A stretch of 64,000 nt of DNA from Neoroseomonas terrae (GTDB lineage Bacteria; Pseudomonadota; Alphaproteobacteria; Acetobacterales; Acetobacteraceae): positions 124,001 to 188,000 of the forward strand of contig NZ_JAAEDI010000006.1 in the NCBI RefSeq assembly GCF_018129025.1, given 5' to 3'. The position numbers and the translations under genes were made by a program. Below, one piece after another: positions 44,685 through 53,865 of the stretch; position 1 is the first letter of the stretch; each line of letters starts with the position of its first letter. Below the pieces are notes generated by a model. It was not told the origin of the DNA. It made no database searches and saw only the letters and a program-made list of their open reading frames with translations.

Positions 44685-45536
44685 TCAAAGCTTCTGCCGG
44701 ATGCCCGCCCATGACACGGCGAATCGATCACCGACGCCGCGCCCCGCCACCCTGCCCGCCCGGGCCAACTGCCGAAGGTCCCGCCTCGCCAGCACGGCGG
44801 GCAGCGCTGCGGCGATGAAGGCCGGCGTGACGTCACGCCGCGCGCCGGCAAGCGCCGTCAGCCCCTCCTGCGCCAAAGCCCGGACCACGCCGGCGACCGG
44901 GGAGCCCTGCGGTTCCGCGATCACCTCCTCGGCGCGCAGTCCGGCCGCGGCGAGGCGATCGAGAGGCAACAGGCAGCGCCCCTGCGCCGCATGCGCGACC
45001 ACCGATCCCAGCACCCCCGCAAGCCCATAGGCCGCGCCAAGACCCCGCAGCACCTCGGCTGCCGCAGCATCGGCGCCGAGCGCGCGGCCCGCCACCGCGG
45101 ACCATCCGCCCGCCGTCCCGCGCAGCCACGTCACGAATTCCTGTTCGACCGCGAAGCCGCCTTCCTCCGTCTCTGCCTCCCGAGCATCGGCGAGGTCGAT
45201 CAGCGCATCGGCATCGAGCGCACCCGCCGCGACCTGCTCCTGCAACGGCCCCGCGACTTCGTGCCGGCGGGGCGGGCGGCCGGCGCGCGCCTCTTCCACC
45301 GCGTCGCGCCACCATTGCAGGCGGATCAGCGCGGCCATCGGGTTGGACGTGGCCTCCCGTGCGCGGGCGAGTTCATGGTTGTAGGCGATCAGAGCGAACA
45401 GCGGCTCGCGCCGCTCCGCCGGTGCGAACAGGGCGCAGAGAAATCGATCCGGGTCGTGGCTGCGCGCGAAGGCGCCGATCGGGGAAAGGCTCACCGCGCC
45501 GATATGCGCGTGTGCGGTGCGGCGCGAAACCCCCAT
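44685..45536 (-). CDS. Squalene/phytoene synthase-family protein
   Basis: A 283-aa member of the trans-isoprenyl diphosphate head-to-head synthase family (PF00494). HDPDRFLCALFAPAERREPL and ALIAYNHELARAREATSNP fit the N-terminal part; IRLQWWRDAVEEA follows. The Asp-rich DxxxD motifs of active squalene and phytoene synthases are not convincing here, so it may resemble the non-catalytic NDUFAF6-like branch linked to respiratory complex I assembly. The start could also be GTG at 45494, closer to the conserved domain. It diverges from sodB. Confidence 0.75.
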   Translation of the reverse strand: MGVSRRTAHAHIGAVSLSPIGAFARSHDPDRFLCALFAPAERREPLFALIAYNHELARAREATSNPMAALIRLQWWRDAVEEARAGRPPRRHEVAGPLQEQVAAGALDADALIDLADAREAETEEGGFAVEQEFVTWLRGTAGGWSAVAGRALGADAAAAEVLRGLGAAYGLAGVLGSVVAHAAQGRCLLPLDRLAAAGLRAEEVIAEPQGSPVAGVVRALAQEGLTALAGARRDVTPAFIAAALPAVLARRDLRQLARAGRVAGRGVGDRFAVSWAGIRQKL

Positions 45537-45540
45537 GCGG

Positions 45541-45569
45541 TTGACGCCCGACAAGGCCCCGCCTACCTC
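45541..45569 (+). promoter_or_regulatory. Possible sodB promoter
   Basis: TTGACG (45541-45546), 17 bases, then TACCTC (45564-45569), located 49 bp before the sodB start codon. The -35 is close to consensus while the -10 is weak. Assignment is by spacing and position only. Confidence 0.4.
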
Positions 45570-45617
45570 GGACGGGTAGCGCGGCCCGCGCTTCGTCCGA
45601 CGATCGGGAGAGACCCC

Positions 45618-46259
45618 ATGGCCTTCAGCCTTCCTCCTCTGCCCTACGCCACCGGCGCGCTGGCCGCCAACGGCATGTGCCAGGAGACGCTCGAGCTCCA
45701 TCACGGCAAGCATCACAACGCCTACGTCACCGCGCTGAACGGCCTGGTCGAGAGCAAGGGCCTCGCCGGCAAGTCGCTCGAAACCGTGGTCGCCGAAGCC
45801 GGCAAGGCCGGCGCCGACGGGCTGCCCGTGCTGAACCAGGCCGGCCAGCACTACAACCACTGCCTGTTCTGGAACGTGATGGCGCCGGGCGGCTCGCATG
45901 GCGAGAGCGTGCCGGCCGCGCTCGCGGCGAAGATCGACAGCGACCTCGGCGGCCTCGCGAAGTTCAAGGATGACTTCAAGGCGGCCGGTGCGGGCCAGTT
46001 CGGCTCCGGCTGGGCGTGGCTGATCATCGACGGCAGCGGCAAGCTGAAGGTGACGAAGACCCCGAACGGCGCCAACCCGATCTCGACCGGCGAAGGCAAG
46101 CCGATCCTCGGCGTCGATGTGTGGGAGCACGCCTACTACCTCGACTTCCGCAACGTCCGCCCGAACTACCTCGCGAACTTCCTCGACAAGCTGGTGAACT
46201 GGGACGTCGTTGCCGATCTGCTCGGCAAGGGCGGCTTCACCTCCGGCCAGTCAGCCTGA
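45618..46259 (+). CDS. sodB: Superoxide dismutase, Fe/Mn type
   Basis: A 213-aa superoxide dismutase that converts superoxide to hydrogen peroxide and oxygen. Metal ligands are His28 (LELHHGKHH), His81 (YNHCLFWN), Asp167 and His171 (DVWEHAYYLDF). No signal peptide, so cytoplasmic. GGGAGAGA precedes the ATG. Distinguishing Fe from Mn preference is not secure from sequence by eye; the gene name follows common usage for this group. A strong terminator follows. Confidence 0.96.
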   Translation: MAFSLPPLPYATGALAANGMCQETLELHHGKHHNAYVTALNGLVESKGLAGKSLETVVAEAGKAGADGLPVLNQAGQHYNHCLFWNVMAPGGSHGESVPAALAAKIDSDLGGLAKFKDDFKAAGAGQFGSGWAWLIIDGSGKLKVTKTPNGANPISTGEGKPILGVDVWEHAYYLDFRNVRPNYLANFLDKLVNWDVVADLLGKGGFTSGQSA

Positions 46260-46282
46260 ACCGCGACGCTTTGCCGCGGAAG

Positions 46283-46312
46283 GGGCGCCGGGGATCTCCC
46301 GGCGCCCTTTTT
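46283..46312 (+). terminator. Rho-independent terminator of sodB
   Basis: Perfect 10-bp arms GGGCGCCGGG and CCCGGCGCCC around a 5-nt loop, followed by five T. It starts 24 bp after the sodB stop codon. A textbook intrinsic terminator. Confidence 0.93.
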
Positions 46313-46342
46313 CATATCCGTATGTCGACAGGGAGTACCGCG

Positions 46343-46888
46343 ATGCTCCGCCGCCTGGTGCTGGCGCTGCCTTTGGTCGCCGCCCCCGCGGCAGCGCGGG
46401 ATGTCGCCTTTCCCCTCGATGACCGGCGCGCGCTGGCGCTCGCCCTGCAAGGGCAGTTCCGCGAGCCGCTGCAGGTCGAGGAGATCCGCCGCTTCGGGCC
46501 GCTCGCCGCCGTGCGCTTCGCCTTCCTGCAACGGGCCAACAGCACCGTCCAATGGGCGGCCGTGATCCGGCAGGAGCGCGCGATCCTGGTGATGGGCGAG
46601 GCGAACCGCCTCGCCCCCGAGGTCCAGGCGAGCCTGCGCCCCGCCCATCCCGACGCGATGCTGGAGGTCGGCACCCAGGCCTTCATCCGTCACGTCGCGC
46701 TGCCGGATGGCGGTGCGCGGCTACTTTTCGCCCTGCCTGTCCTGGCCGGCTGCCGGGCCTGTGCGTTCGTCGCCATTGCCCGGCTCGGGATCGATGTGGA
46801 CGGCAACGGCGCCTATCGCGGCACCTCGTTCCTCGGCACCGTGCCGGCGAGTTCGGGCCAGGGCTGGGCCAGCGACCCCAGGCTGTAG
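46343..46888 (+). CDS. Exported protein of unknown function
   Basis: A 181-aa protein with a signal peptide (LVLALPLVAAPAAARD). The mature part begins VAFPLDDRRALALALQGQF and contains two Cys close together (LAGCRACAFVAIARL), perhaps a disulphide. No family recognised. The start at 46343 follows AGGGAG with 7-nt spacing; an ATG seven codons earlier lacks this. It lies after the sodB terminator, hence its own transcript, and converges on the hybrid kinase gene. Confidence 0.7.
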   Translation: MLRRLVLALPLVAAPAAARDVAFPLDDRRALALALQGQFREPLQVEEIRRFGPLAAVRFAFLQRANSTVQWAAVIRQERAILVMGEANRLAPEVQASLRPAHPDAMLEVGTQAFIRHVALPDGGARLLFALPVLAGCRACAFVAIARLGIDVDGNGAYRGTSFLGTVPASSGQGWASDPRL

Positions 46889-46901
46889 CGTCGCGGCCGG
46901 T

Positions 46902-48743
46902 TCAGGGGGCCACGGCGGCGGCGCGGCGGCGTTGCGCCTCGCCGATCGCCGCCAGCAGCGCGGCGCTGTCGATCGGCTTCGCGACATGCCCGTCCATGCC
47001 GGCCTCCAGGCAGGCGCGAACCTCCTCCGGCGCGGCCTCGGCGGTGACCGCGATCACCGGCACGCGCCCCGCCGCCCCGGGTAGCGCCCGGATCCGGGCC
47101 GTGGCCTCCAGGCCATCCATGCCCGGCATGTGGACATCCATCAGCACCGCATCGGGCAGCGGCATCCCGCCCTCCAGCACGGCGATCGCCGAAGGGCCGT
47201 CGGCGCTCGACTGCACCTGGTGGCCTGCCTGGGTCAGCAGGGCCTCGGCGACCATCCGGTTGGCGGCGATGTCGTCCACGACCAGGATGCGCAGGCCCTG
47301 CGCGAGACGCGCCGCCTCCGTCTCGGCGCGCGGCGTCGCGGCGACGGGTAGAGGCGCCTCGGGCAGCGGCAGCGTCGCGCTGAACCGGCTGCCCCTGCCG
47401 TCCGGGCCGGGCGCATAGGCCACGCCGCCACCCATCGCGCGCGCCAGCGCTGCCGTGATGGCCAGGCCAAGCCCCGTCCCGGCGGTGCCGGCGGCATCCG
47501 CACCCATGCGCTCATAGTCGCGGAACAGCCGCTCGCGCTGGTCGGCCGGCACGCCGGGACCGTCATCCGTGACCGCGAATTCGAGGCCGGCCGGCACCGG
47601 CTGCGCAGCCAGCACGATCTGTCCGCCCGCCGGCGTGAACTTCACCGCATTGCCAAGCAGGTTCAGCAGGATCTGTCGCAGCCGCACCGGATCCGCCAGC
47701 ACGGCCAGCGGCAGGGCCGCGTGCAGCCGGAGATCCAGGGCGACACCCTCCTCCTCGGCAGCCGACCGGTTGAAGTCGATCACCTCATCGAGCAATCCCC
47801 GCAGATCGACCGCGCGCGGCGCGAGTTCCAGCCGCCCGGCCTCCACCCGCCCAAGGTCGAGGACGTCGTTCACGATGGCCGTCAGATGGCGGCCCGCCCG
47901 TTCCAGCGTCGCCGCCCGTTCATGCTGCGCGGGCGACAATCCCGGGTCGCGCGCCAGCGACTGCGCCATGCCCAGCACTGAGTTCAGCAGCGTCCGCAAC
48001 TCATGGCTCATTCGCGCCAGGAAGCGCGACTTCTCCTCATTGGCCCGGTCCGAGGCATCCCGTGCCGCCGCCAGCGCGGCGATGGAACGCTGCTCCGCCA
48101 GTTCCTTCGCGAGCGAGATGAGGAAGACGGAAACGCCGACGATCACGATGATCGCGGACATCGACACGAAACCGAACCAGGCGGAGCTGGTCGGGAGCAA
48201 CCGGGCATCGCCCGGCACGGGCGTCAACACCAACAACGGCGCCCGCGCCGCGTGAAGGCAGGCGTTGATCAGCAGCAACCAGGCCAAGGGAAGGCGCGAC
48301 GGCAGGTGCCGGCTGACCTTGCCGCGCAGCAGCTCCAGCGCCGCCGCGACACAGTAGGAGGCGATGATCGTCGACATCAGCGCCACCCGCGCCGTCAAAT
48401 TCCCATAGAAGGCGGGCACCTGGCAGGCCAGCAGCCAGACGGCCGCGCCAGCGACGATGCCGATAGGCAGCGGCCGCCGCTGCTCGAACTGCCGCATACC
48501 GGTCCAGATCAGGCCGTAGCCGATAGCAAAGACGGTATTGGCAAGGTCGATCGAGACGAAATCGGCGGCGACGCCGCGCAACGAGACGAGAATCGAAGCG
48601 ATCCCGCCCAGCAGGAACGCGCTGCCGATCGATGCCAGGGCGTATTGCTTGCGATCCTGCAACCACATCCATAGCTGCAGGGCGCCCAGCATCAGCGCGA
48701 GGAAGCAGGTGATCAAAAACGTCGTAGAAGGATCGAAGGACAT
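46902..48743 (-). CDS. Membrane-bound hybrid histidine kinase
   Basis: A 613-aa hybrid sensor kinase. Seven or so membrane helices fill residues 1-212 (MASE-like sensor region of unknown ligand). A coiled coil leads to the HisKA domain with His247 in FLARMSHELRTLLNSVLG, then the HATPase domain with N-box Asn365 (LLNLLGNAVKFT), TDDGPGVP and GTGLGLAIT. A receiver domain follows with ILVVDDIAANR, phospho-acceptor Asp536 in LMDVHMPGMDG, and a terminal Lys (AKPI). No response regulator or phosphotransfer gene lies beside it, so the output must be elsewhere. Confidence 0.93.
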   Translation of the reverse strand: MSFDPSTTFLITCFLALMLGALQLWMWLQDRKQYALASIGSAFLLGGIASILVSLRGVAADFVSIDLANTVFAIGYGLIWTGMRQFEQRRPLPIGIVAGAAVWLLACQVPAFYGNLTARVALMSTIIASYCVAAALELLRGKVSRHLPSRLPLAWLLLINACLHAARAPLLVLTPVPGDARLLPTSSAWFGFVSMSAIIVIVGVSVFLISLAKELAEQRSIAALAAARDASDRANEEKSRFLARMSHELRTLLNSVLGMAQSLARDPGLSPAQHERAATLERAGRHLTAIVNDVLDLGRVEAGRLELAPRAVDLRGLLDEVIDFNRSAAEEEGVALDLRLHAALPLAVLADPVRLRQILLNLLGNAVKFTPAGGQIVLAAQPVPAGLEFAVTDDGPGVPADQRERLFRDYERMGADAAGTAGTGLGLAITAALARAMGGGVAYAPGPDGRGSRFSATLPLPEAPLPVAATPRAETEAARLAQGLRILVVDDIAANRMVAEALLTQAGHQVQSSADGPSAIAVLEGGMPLPDAVLMDVHMPGMDGLEATARIRALPGAAGRVPVIAVTAEAAPEEVRACLEAGMDGHVAKPIDSAALLAAIGEAQRRRAAAVAP

Positions 48744-48913
48744 ATCGATACGTCAGTGAGGCGAGAGCCATTGGTACCATTGGTTAGCAGCCCGATCCCG
48801 GACCACCACGAATGGGTGTAGTCGCTTGCCTCACTTAGCGAAAGTCGAGCTTCCTCTGCCCTCAAATCAATCGCAGGCGCACGCCCTCGGCAGGCGCGCC
48901 GCACACACCGACG
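48744..48913. other. Leader region of the hybrid kinase
   Basis: This 170-bp gap is less GC-rich than its surroundings. It has a 9-bp near-tandem repeat (CCATTGGTA then CCATTGGTT) around 48770 and widely spaced inverted arms AGTGAGGC (48755-48762) and GCCTCACT (48828-48835). It probably holds the kinase promoter and regulatory sites; none is certain. Confidence 0.4.
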
Positions 48914-49513
48914 TCAGGTCAATGCGGCAGCCGGCACCACCATCGCGAAGCGGTCCGCGAGTTCGGCCAACGCGATTCTGCTGACCTCTGAACCCGCAAT
49001 GGCCGCGCCGCCCATCGGGTCGGGCAGGGCGCGGGTGGCCACCGCGTCGCCGGCGACCGTGACGCGATGGCCGAGGTCGAGAGCGGCGCGCACCGTTGCG
49101 CTGACGCACATATGCGTCATGTAGCCGGCGATCACGAGGTCCGGCCTGCCTGCGGTGGCGAGCAGCGATTGGAGCTCCGTACCGGCGAAGGCATTCGGCA
49201 GCCCCTTCTCCACCACGGCCTCGCCGGCCAGCGGCGTCGCCTCAGGCAGGAAGGCGCCGCCGGCTGCGGCGCGGTCGAACAACCCGCCCGCCTTGCCACG
49301 ATGGGCCACGTGGATGACCGTCGCGCCTGTTTCCCGGGCACGCGCCAGCAGCCCGGACAGGGCGACGAGCGAAGCCGCCATGCCGTCCAGCGGCAGCTTG
49401 CCGGCGGTCCCGTACTCCCCCTGGGCATCGATCACCACCAGGGCGGCGTCGGCGAGGCGCGGCGGGTCCCGCAGCGCGCCCGCCAGGTCCAGCAGCGTGC
49501 GCGGCCCCGCCAT
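48914..49513 (-). CDS. Isochorismatase-family cysteine hydrolase
   Basis: A 199-aa isochorismatase-like hydrolase (nicotinamidase/amidase group). The triad is visible: Asp29 in VVIDAQGEY, Lys103 in VVEKGLPNAF and Cys136 in AGYMTHMCVSATVR. The last motif with MCV rather than CVE is typical of this family branch of unknown substrate. It follows yajC by 5 bp. The reaction could be amide or N-carbamoyl hydrolysis. Confidence 0.9.
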   Translation of the reverse strand: MAGPRTLLDLAGALRDPPRLADAALVVIDAQGEYGTAGKLPLDGMAASLVALSGLLARARETGATVIHVAHRGKAGGLFDRAAAGGAFLPEATPLAGEAVVEKGLPNAFAGTELQSLLATAGRPDLVIAGYMTHMCVSATVRAALDLGHRVTVAGDAVATRALPDPMGGAAIAGSEVSRIALAELADRFAMVVPAAALT

Positions 49514-49518
49514 CGGTG

Positions 49519-49869
49519 TCAGTCCGCCTTGGTGTCGTTCGCCGCCTGCGGGCGAATGACGCTGGTGATCGTGCCGCGCACGAGCGAGACCCGCACATTC
49601 GGCGCGATCTCCGCCTCGATCTCGTCCGTCCCTTCCTTCACCTTGGTGATGGTGGCGACGATGCCGCCCGCCGTGACGACGCGGTCGTTGCGCTTCAGCT
49701 GCGTGAGCATCGAGCGATGCTCCTTCATCTTCTTCTGCTGGGGGCGGATCAGCAGGAAGTAGAAGACGACGAAGATCAGGACCAGCGGCATGATCTGCAT
49801 GGCGATGCCGGCGGCACCCGCCTCCGCCGCCTGCGCATGGGCGACCGAGATCGCGAAGGGATTCCACAT
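49519..49869 (-). CDS. yajC: Preprotein translocase subunit YajC
   Basis: A 116-aa YajC, the small accessory protein of the SecDF complex. One membrane helix (IMPLVLIFVVFYFLLI) is followed by RPQQKKMKEH, the family signature, and a small soluble domain with RNDRVVTAGGIVATITKV. secD and secF, usually next to yajC, are not downstream here; an isochorismatase gene is. The start codon is 90 bp from the divergent DUF815 ATPase start, so the promoters share that gap. Confidence 0.94.
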   Translation of the reverse strand: MWNPFAISVAHAQAAEAGAAGIAMQIMPLVLIFVVFYFLLIRPQQKKMKEHRSMLTQLKRNDRVVTAGGIVATITKVKEGTDEIEAEIAPNVRVSLVRGTITSVIRPQAANDTKAD

Positions 49870-49959
49870 GGTTCTGCTCCGTTTTCCCGGCTTTACGCGC
49901 CGGAACCTAGCGGCCCACCCCTTCCCGTCAATACCGAGCCGTCCTATGCCCGGCGGGCC

Positions 49960-50823
49960 ATGGACCACCCTGCCCTGCTGCCCGCCCTGACCCGCATCGC
50001 CGAGGCGCTCGAGCGCCTGGCCCCGCCCCCGGCCTCCGGGCTCGACCTGACCGCCGCCGATGCCTTCGTCTGGCATCCGGAACCGCGCCCACACCTGGCC
50101 CCGGTCCCGAGGGTCGCGGCCGTCCCGATCGGGCTGCTGCGGGGCATCGATGCCCAGAAGGCGCTGCTGGTCGACAACACCATGCGCTTCGCCCGCGGCT
50201 TCACCGCCAACAACGCCATGCTGTGGGGCGCCCGCGGCACCGGCAAGTCCTCCATGGTAAAGGCCGCCCACGCCGCGGCCAATGCCGAGATTCCCGGCTC
50301 CCTCGCACTGATCGAGATCCACCGCGAGGACATCCGCACCCTGCCCGACCTACTTGGCCAGTTGCGGCTGCAGCCCCGCCGCTGCCTGGTGTTCTGCGAC
50401 GACCTGTCCTTCGAGAAGGACGACGCCGACTACAAGGCGCTGAAATCGGTGCTCGACGGCGGCATCGAGGGGCGCCCGCCGAACGTGCTGTTCTATGCGA
50501 CGTCGAACCGCCGGCACCTGATGTCACGCGACATGATCGACAATGAGCGCAGCACCGCGATCAACCCTGGCGAGGCCGTGGAGGAGAAGGTCTCCCTCTC
50601 CGACCGCTTCGGCCTCTGGATCGGCTTTCACAACGCCGACCAGCCGACCTTCTTCGCGATGATCGAGGGCTACGCCGTCCATTTCGGCCTGCCGATCTCG
50701 ACCGAGGAGTTGCATGCCCAGGCGATCGAATGGTCGGTGACGCGCGGCGGGCGCTCCGGTCGCGTGGCCTGGCAGTTCATCCAGGACCTCGCCGGCCGGC
50801 TTGGCGTGAAGATCGAGGGGTGA
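49960..50823 (+). CDS. DUF815 family AAA+ ATPase
   Basis: A 287-aa DUF815 protein. Walker A LWGARGTGKSSMVKAAH near residue 90 and Walker B RRCLVFCDDLSFEKDD near 140 are intact; YATSNRRHLMSRDM and SLSDRFGLWIGF are sensor and arginine regions of this family. Function unknown; the family is widely conserved beside yajC-secDF in alphaproteobacteria. The ATG lacks a strong ribosome site. It overlaps no gene but rpiA starts 6 bp after its stop codon. Confidence 0.92.
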   Translation: MDHPALLPALTRIAEALERLAPPPASGLDLTAADAFVWHPEPRPHLAPVPRVAAVPIGLLRGIDAQKALLVDNTMRFARGFTANNAMLWGARGTGKSSMVKAAHAAANAEIPGSLALIEIHREDIRTLPDLLGQLRLQPRRCLVFCDDLSFEKDDADYKALKSVLDGGIEGRPPNVLFYATSNRRHLMSRDMIDNERSTAINPGEAVEEKVSLSDRFGLWIGFHNADQPTFFAMIEGYAVHFGLPISTEELHAQAIEWSVTRGGRSGRVAWQFIQDLAGRLGVKIEG

Positions 50824-50828
50824 TGGCG

Positions 50829-51524
50829 ATGACCAGCGCAGACCAGCAGAAGAAGGCCGTCGGCAAGGCCGCCGCGGCGCTGATCCAGCCGGGCACCGTC
50901 GTCGGCCTCGGCACCGGCTCCACGGCGAAGTTCTTCGTGGATGCGCTGGCGGCGCGCGGCCTCGACATCGCCTGCGTGCCGACCTCGCGCCAGACGGCGG
51001 AGCAGGCCGAAGGTCTCGGGATGCGGCTGGTGGACCTCGATGCCGTGGAGCACATCGACATCACGGTCGACGGCGCCGACGAGATCGGCCCGGGCCTGGC
51101 GCTGATCAAGGGCGCCGGCGGCGCGCTGCTGCGCGAGAAGCTGGTCTGGACGCTGTCCCGCCGCTGCATCGTCATCGCGGATGCGAGCAAGCATGTCGCG
51201 CAACTCGGCACCGTCTTCGCCCTGCCGATCGAGGTCGTCCCCTTCGGCCACGGCACCACGGCGGCCCGCATCCGCGCGGTGCTCCAGGCCTGCGGCGTTG
51301 GCAGCGCGGTCACGCTCCGCATGAAGGGCGATGCGCCGTATCTGACCGACAACGGCAACCTGATCTACGACGCGCAATGCGGCGCCATCGGCGATCCGGG
51401 CCAGCTCGCAACCCGCCTGAAGGCGACGACGGGCGTCGTCGAGCACGGCCTCTTTGTCGGCATGGCGACCGAGGGGCTACTGGCGACCGATGACGGCGTG
51501 CGGTCCCTGGCCGGCCCGACATAG
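50829..51524 (+). CDS. rpiA: Ribose-5-phosphate isomerase A
   Basis: A 231-aa RpiA, which interconverts ribose-5-phosphate and ribulose-5-phosphate in the pentose phosphate pathway. VVGLGTGSTAKFF binds the phosphate, DITVDGADEIGP contributes the catalytic Asp and IKGAGGALLREK the Glu/Lys region. The start at 50829 (MTSADQQKK) is preferred because GAGGGG lies 8 nt upstream; an ATG two codons earlier would have 2-nt spacing. Confidence 0.96.
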   Translation: MTSADQQKKAVGKAAAALIQPGTVVGLGTGSTAKFFVDALAARGLDIACVPTSRQTAEQAEGLGMRLVDLDAVEHIDITVDGADEIGPGLALIKGAGGALLREKLVWTLSRRCIVIADASKHVAQLGTVFALPIEVVPFGHGTTAARIRAVLQACGVGSAVTLRMKGDAPYLTDNGNLIYDAQCGAIGDPGQLATRLKATTGVVEHGLFVGMATEGLLATDDGVRSLAGPT

Positions 51525-51551
51525 CGTTCGGGCCGAGAGCGCGCGGTAGCC

Positions 51552-52550
51552 ATGGATCACCCGGGGACTGACGCGGCAGCCGCGGCGCGGATAGCCGGCG
51601 CGGTTCGCGACGCGCGCGGCCGCTTCTGCAATCCCGATGGTTCCCCCGGCGGCAAGCGGCTGAAGGATGTGGTGCGGCTGATGTTCGGCGGCGACGGCGG
51701 GCGCTGGCCGCGTCACATCATCGATCCGCCGCAGCCTGCCCCGGCCCCACCACCGCCCGGCCATGTCGCGATCACCGCCATAGGCCATGCGAGCTTCTGC
51801 ATCGCGATCGATGGCGGCCCGGTGCTGCTGACCGACCCCGTCTGGTCCCCCCGCGCCAGTCCCTTCCGCTTCATCGGCCCGCGACGCGCCCGCGCCCCCG
51901 GCCAGGAGCTGGAAGCCCTGCCGCGCCCAGACGCCGTGCTGGTGTCGCATTGCCACTACGATCATCTCGATCTCGCGACGCTCTCTCGGCTCGCGGGGAT
52001 GGGCGCGCCGCCTGTCGTCACCGGCCTCGGCAACGCGGCGCTGATCCGCCGGTCAGGCCTGAGCGACGTCACCGAGCTCGACTGGTGGCAGGCGCATGAA
52101 CTGCCGGGCGGCCACCGCATCACCTACCTGCCGATGCGGCATGGCTCGGCGCGCACGCTGCGCGATACCTGCCGCGCATTATGGGGCGGATTCGCCATCG
52201 AATCGGCCAGCGGCGCCCGCGTGTTCTTCTGCGGCGACAGCGCTTGGGGTCCTCATTTCGCGGAGATCGGCGCGCGCCTCGGCCCCTTCGACGCCGCCAT
52301 GGTGCCGATCGGCGCCTATGATCCGCGCTGGTTCATGTCGTCCGTGCACATGAACCCGGAAGAGGCGATGCAGGCCCATGCCGCCCTGCGCGCGCGCACC
52401 TCCATCGCCATGCATTTCGGCGTGTTCAAGCTGACGCGGGAGCCGATCGACGAGCCGGTTCAACGCCTGCTCGCGCTGCGCGGGGACGCCGACTTCCGCA
52501 TCCCCGCCTTCGGCGAGACAATCGCCGTCCCGTTCAGCCGATCTTCTTGA
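51552..52550 (+). CDS. Metallo-beta-lactamase-fold hydrolase (UlaG/NAPE-PLD-like)
   Basis: A 332-aa MBL-fold protein. The metal motif [10 protein letters not shown] (HxHxDH) is complete, [17 protein letters not shown] is typical of the NAPE-PLD/UlaG-like branch, and [17 protein letters not shown] and [13 protein letters not shown] supply later ligands. The N-terminal 70 residues are an extension also seen in this branch. It may hydrolyse a phosphodiester or lactone; the substrate is not known. Its end overlaps serS by 17 bp in convergence. Confidence 0.87.
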   Translation: MDHPGTDAAAAARIAGAVRDARGRFCNPDGSPGGKRLKDVVRLMFGGDGGRWPRHIIDPPQPAPAPPPPGHVAITAIGHASFCIAIDGGPVLLTDPVWSPRASPFRFIGPRRARAPGQELEALPRPDAVLVSHCHYDHLDLATLSRLAGMGAPPVVTGLGNAALIRRSGLSDVTELDWWQAHELPGGHRITYLPMRHGSARTLRDTCRALWGGFAIESASGARVFFCGDSAWGPHFAEIGARLGPFDAAMVPIGAYDPRWFMSSVHMNPEEAMQAHAALRARTSIAMHFGVFKLTREPIDEPVQRLLALRGDADFRIPAFGETIAVPFSRSS

Positions 52551-53802
52551 CCCCGCCCATGAAGGGCAGCAGCGCCTCCGGCACGCGGATGCTGCCATCC
52601 TCGTTCTGGTAGGTCTCCATCACCGCGATCAGCGCGCGTCCGAGGGCGACGCCCGACCCGTTCAGCGTGTGCAGGAAGACGTTGCCCTTGCCTTCCTTCG
52701 GCTTGTAGCGGCCGTTCATCCGCCGCGCCTGGAAGTCCCGCGTGTTGGAGCAGGATGAGATCTCCCGCCACGCCTGCTGTCCGGGCAGCCAGACCTCGAG
52801 GTCATAGGTCCGCGCCGCGCCGAAGCCGGTATCACCGGCGCACAGGAACACCCGCCGCCAGGTCAGGCCGAGATCGGTCAGCACCCGCTCCGCGCAGCGC
52901 GTCATGCGCTCGTGCTCGGCGCCCGATTCCTCCGGCGTGGTGATGGAGACCATCTCCACCTTCCAGAACTGGTGCTGGCGCAGCATGCCGCGCGTGTCGC
53001 GCCCGGCGCTGCCGGCTTCCGACCGGAAGCAGGGCGTCAGCGCCGTCAGGCGTATCGGCAGATCGGCCTCGGGCAGGATCGCATCCATCGCGAAGCCGGT
53101 CAGCGGCACTTCCGCGGTCGGGATCAGCCAGCGCCCGTCGGTGGTGCGGAACAGGTCATCGGCGAATTTCGGCAGCTTGTCGGTGCCGTAGGCGACGGCG
53201 TCGTTGACCAGCAGCGGCACCGACGCCTCGGTGTAGGCATGCGCCTCGGTGTGCAACGCCAGCATCCACTGACCCAGCGCGCGTTCCAGCCGCGCGAGCC
53301 CGCCTTTCAGGACGGTGAAGCGCGCGCCGGCGATCTTCGCCGCCGTGCCGAAATCCATCAGCCCCAGCGCCTCGCCGAGTTCGAAATGCTGCTTCGGCGT
53401 GAAGGAGAAGGCCGGGATCTCGCCATGCGTGTGCAGCACGACATTGGCCGCCTCGTCGGCACCATCCGGCACCTCGGCATCCAGCGTGTTGGGCAGAACC
53501 TCCAGCAGCGCGGTCTGCTCGCGCTCGGCCTCGGCGGCGGTCGCTTCCAGTGCCGCCATCTCGTCGCGCAGCGCCACGGCCTCGGCTTCCAGTGCGGCCG
53601 TATCCCCGCCCTGGCGCTTCGCCATGCCGATCTCCTTGGCGATGGCGTTGCGGCGCGACTGCTTCTCCTGCAGGGCGGTCTGGGCGCTGCGGCGGGCCTC
53701 GTCGCGGGACAGGATCGCGGCCGAGGCCGCATCGATCCCGCGCCGTTTCAGCGCCGCGTCAAATGCCGCGGGATCAGCCCGCACCGCCCTGATGTCATGC
53801 AT
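52534..53802 (-). CDS. serS: Seryl-tRNA synthetase
   Basis: A 422-aa SerRS. The N-terminal long coiled coil (residues 30-100) binds the tRNA-Ser variable arm. Class II motifs are present: motif 2 as [24 protein letters not shown] and motif 3 as [19 protein letters not shown]. It is the last gene of the minus-strand housekeeping run, 63 bp after tatC. Confidence 0.97.
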   Translation of the reverse strand: MHDIRAVRADPAAFDAALKRRGIDAASAAILSRDEARRSAQTALQEKQSRRNAIAKEIGMAKRQGGDTAALEAEAVALRDEMAALEATAAEAEREQTALLEVLPNTLDAEVPDGADEAANVVLHTHGEIPAFSFTPKQHFELGEALGLMDFGTAAKIAGARFTVLKGGLARLERALGQWMLALHTEAHAYTEASVPLLVNDAVAYGTDKLPKFADDLFRTTDGRWLIPTAEVPLTGFAMDAILPEADLPIRLTALTPCFRSEAGSAGRDTRGMLRQHQFWKVEMVSITTPEESGAEHERMTRCAERVLTDLGLTWRRVFLCAGDTGFGAARTYDLEVWLPGQQAWREISSCSNTRDFQARRMNGRYKPKEGKGNVFLHTLNGSGVALGRALIAVMETYQNEDGSIRVPEALLPFMGGVKKIG

Positions 53803-53865
53803 CGCTCAAATGCCTCTTGAAGAATCGGACCCGTGACGTGGCGCGCCCCTTACGGCGCGCCGGGG

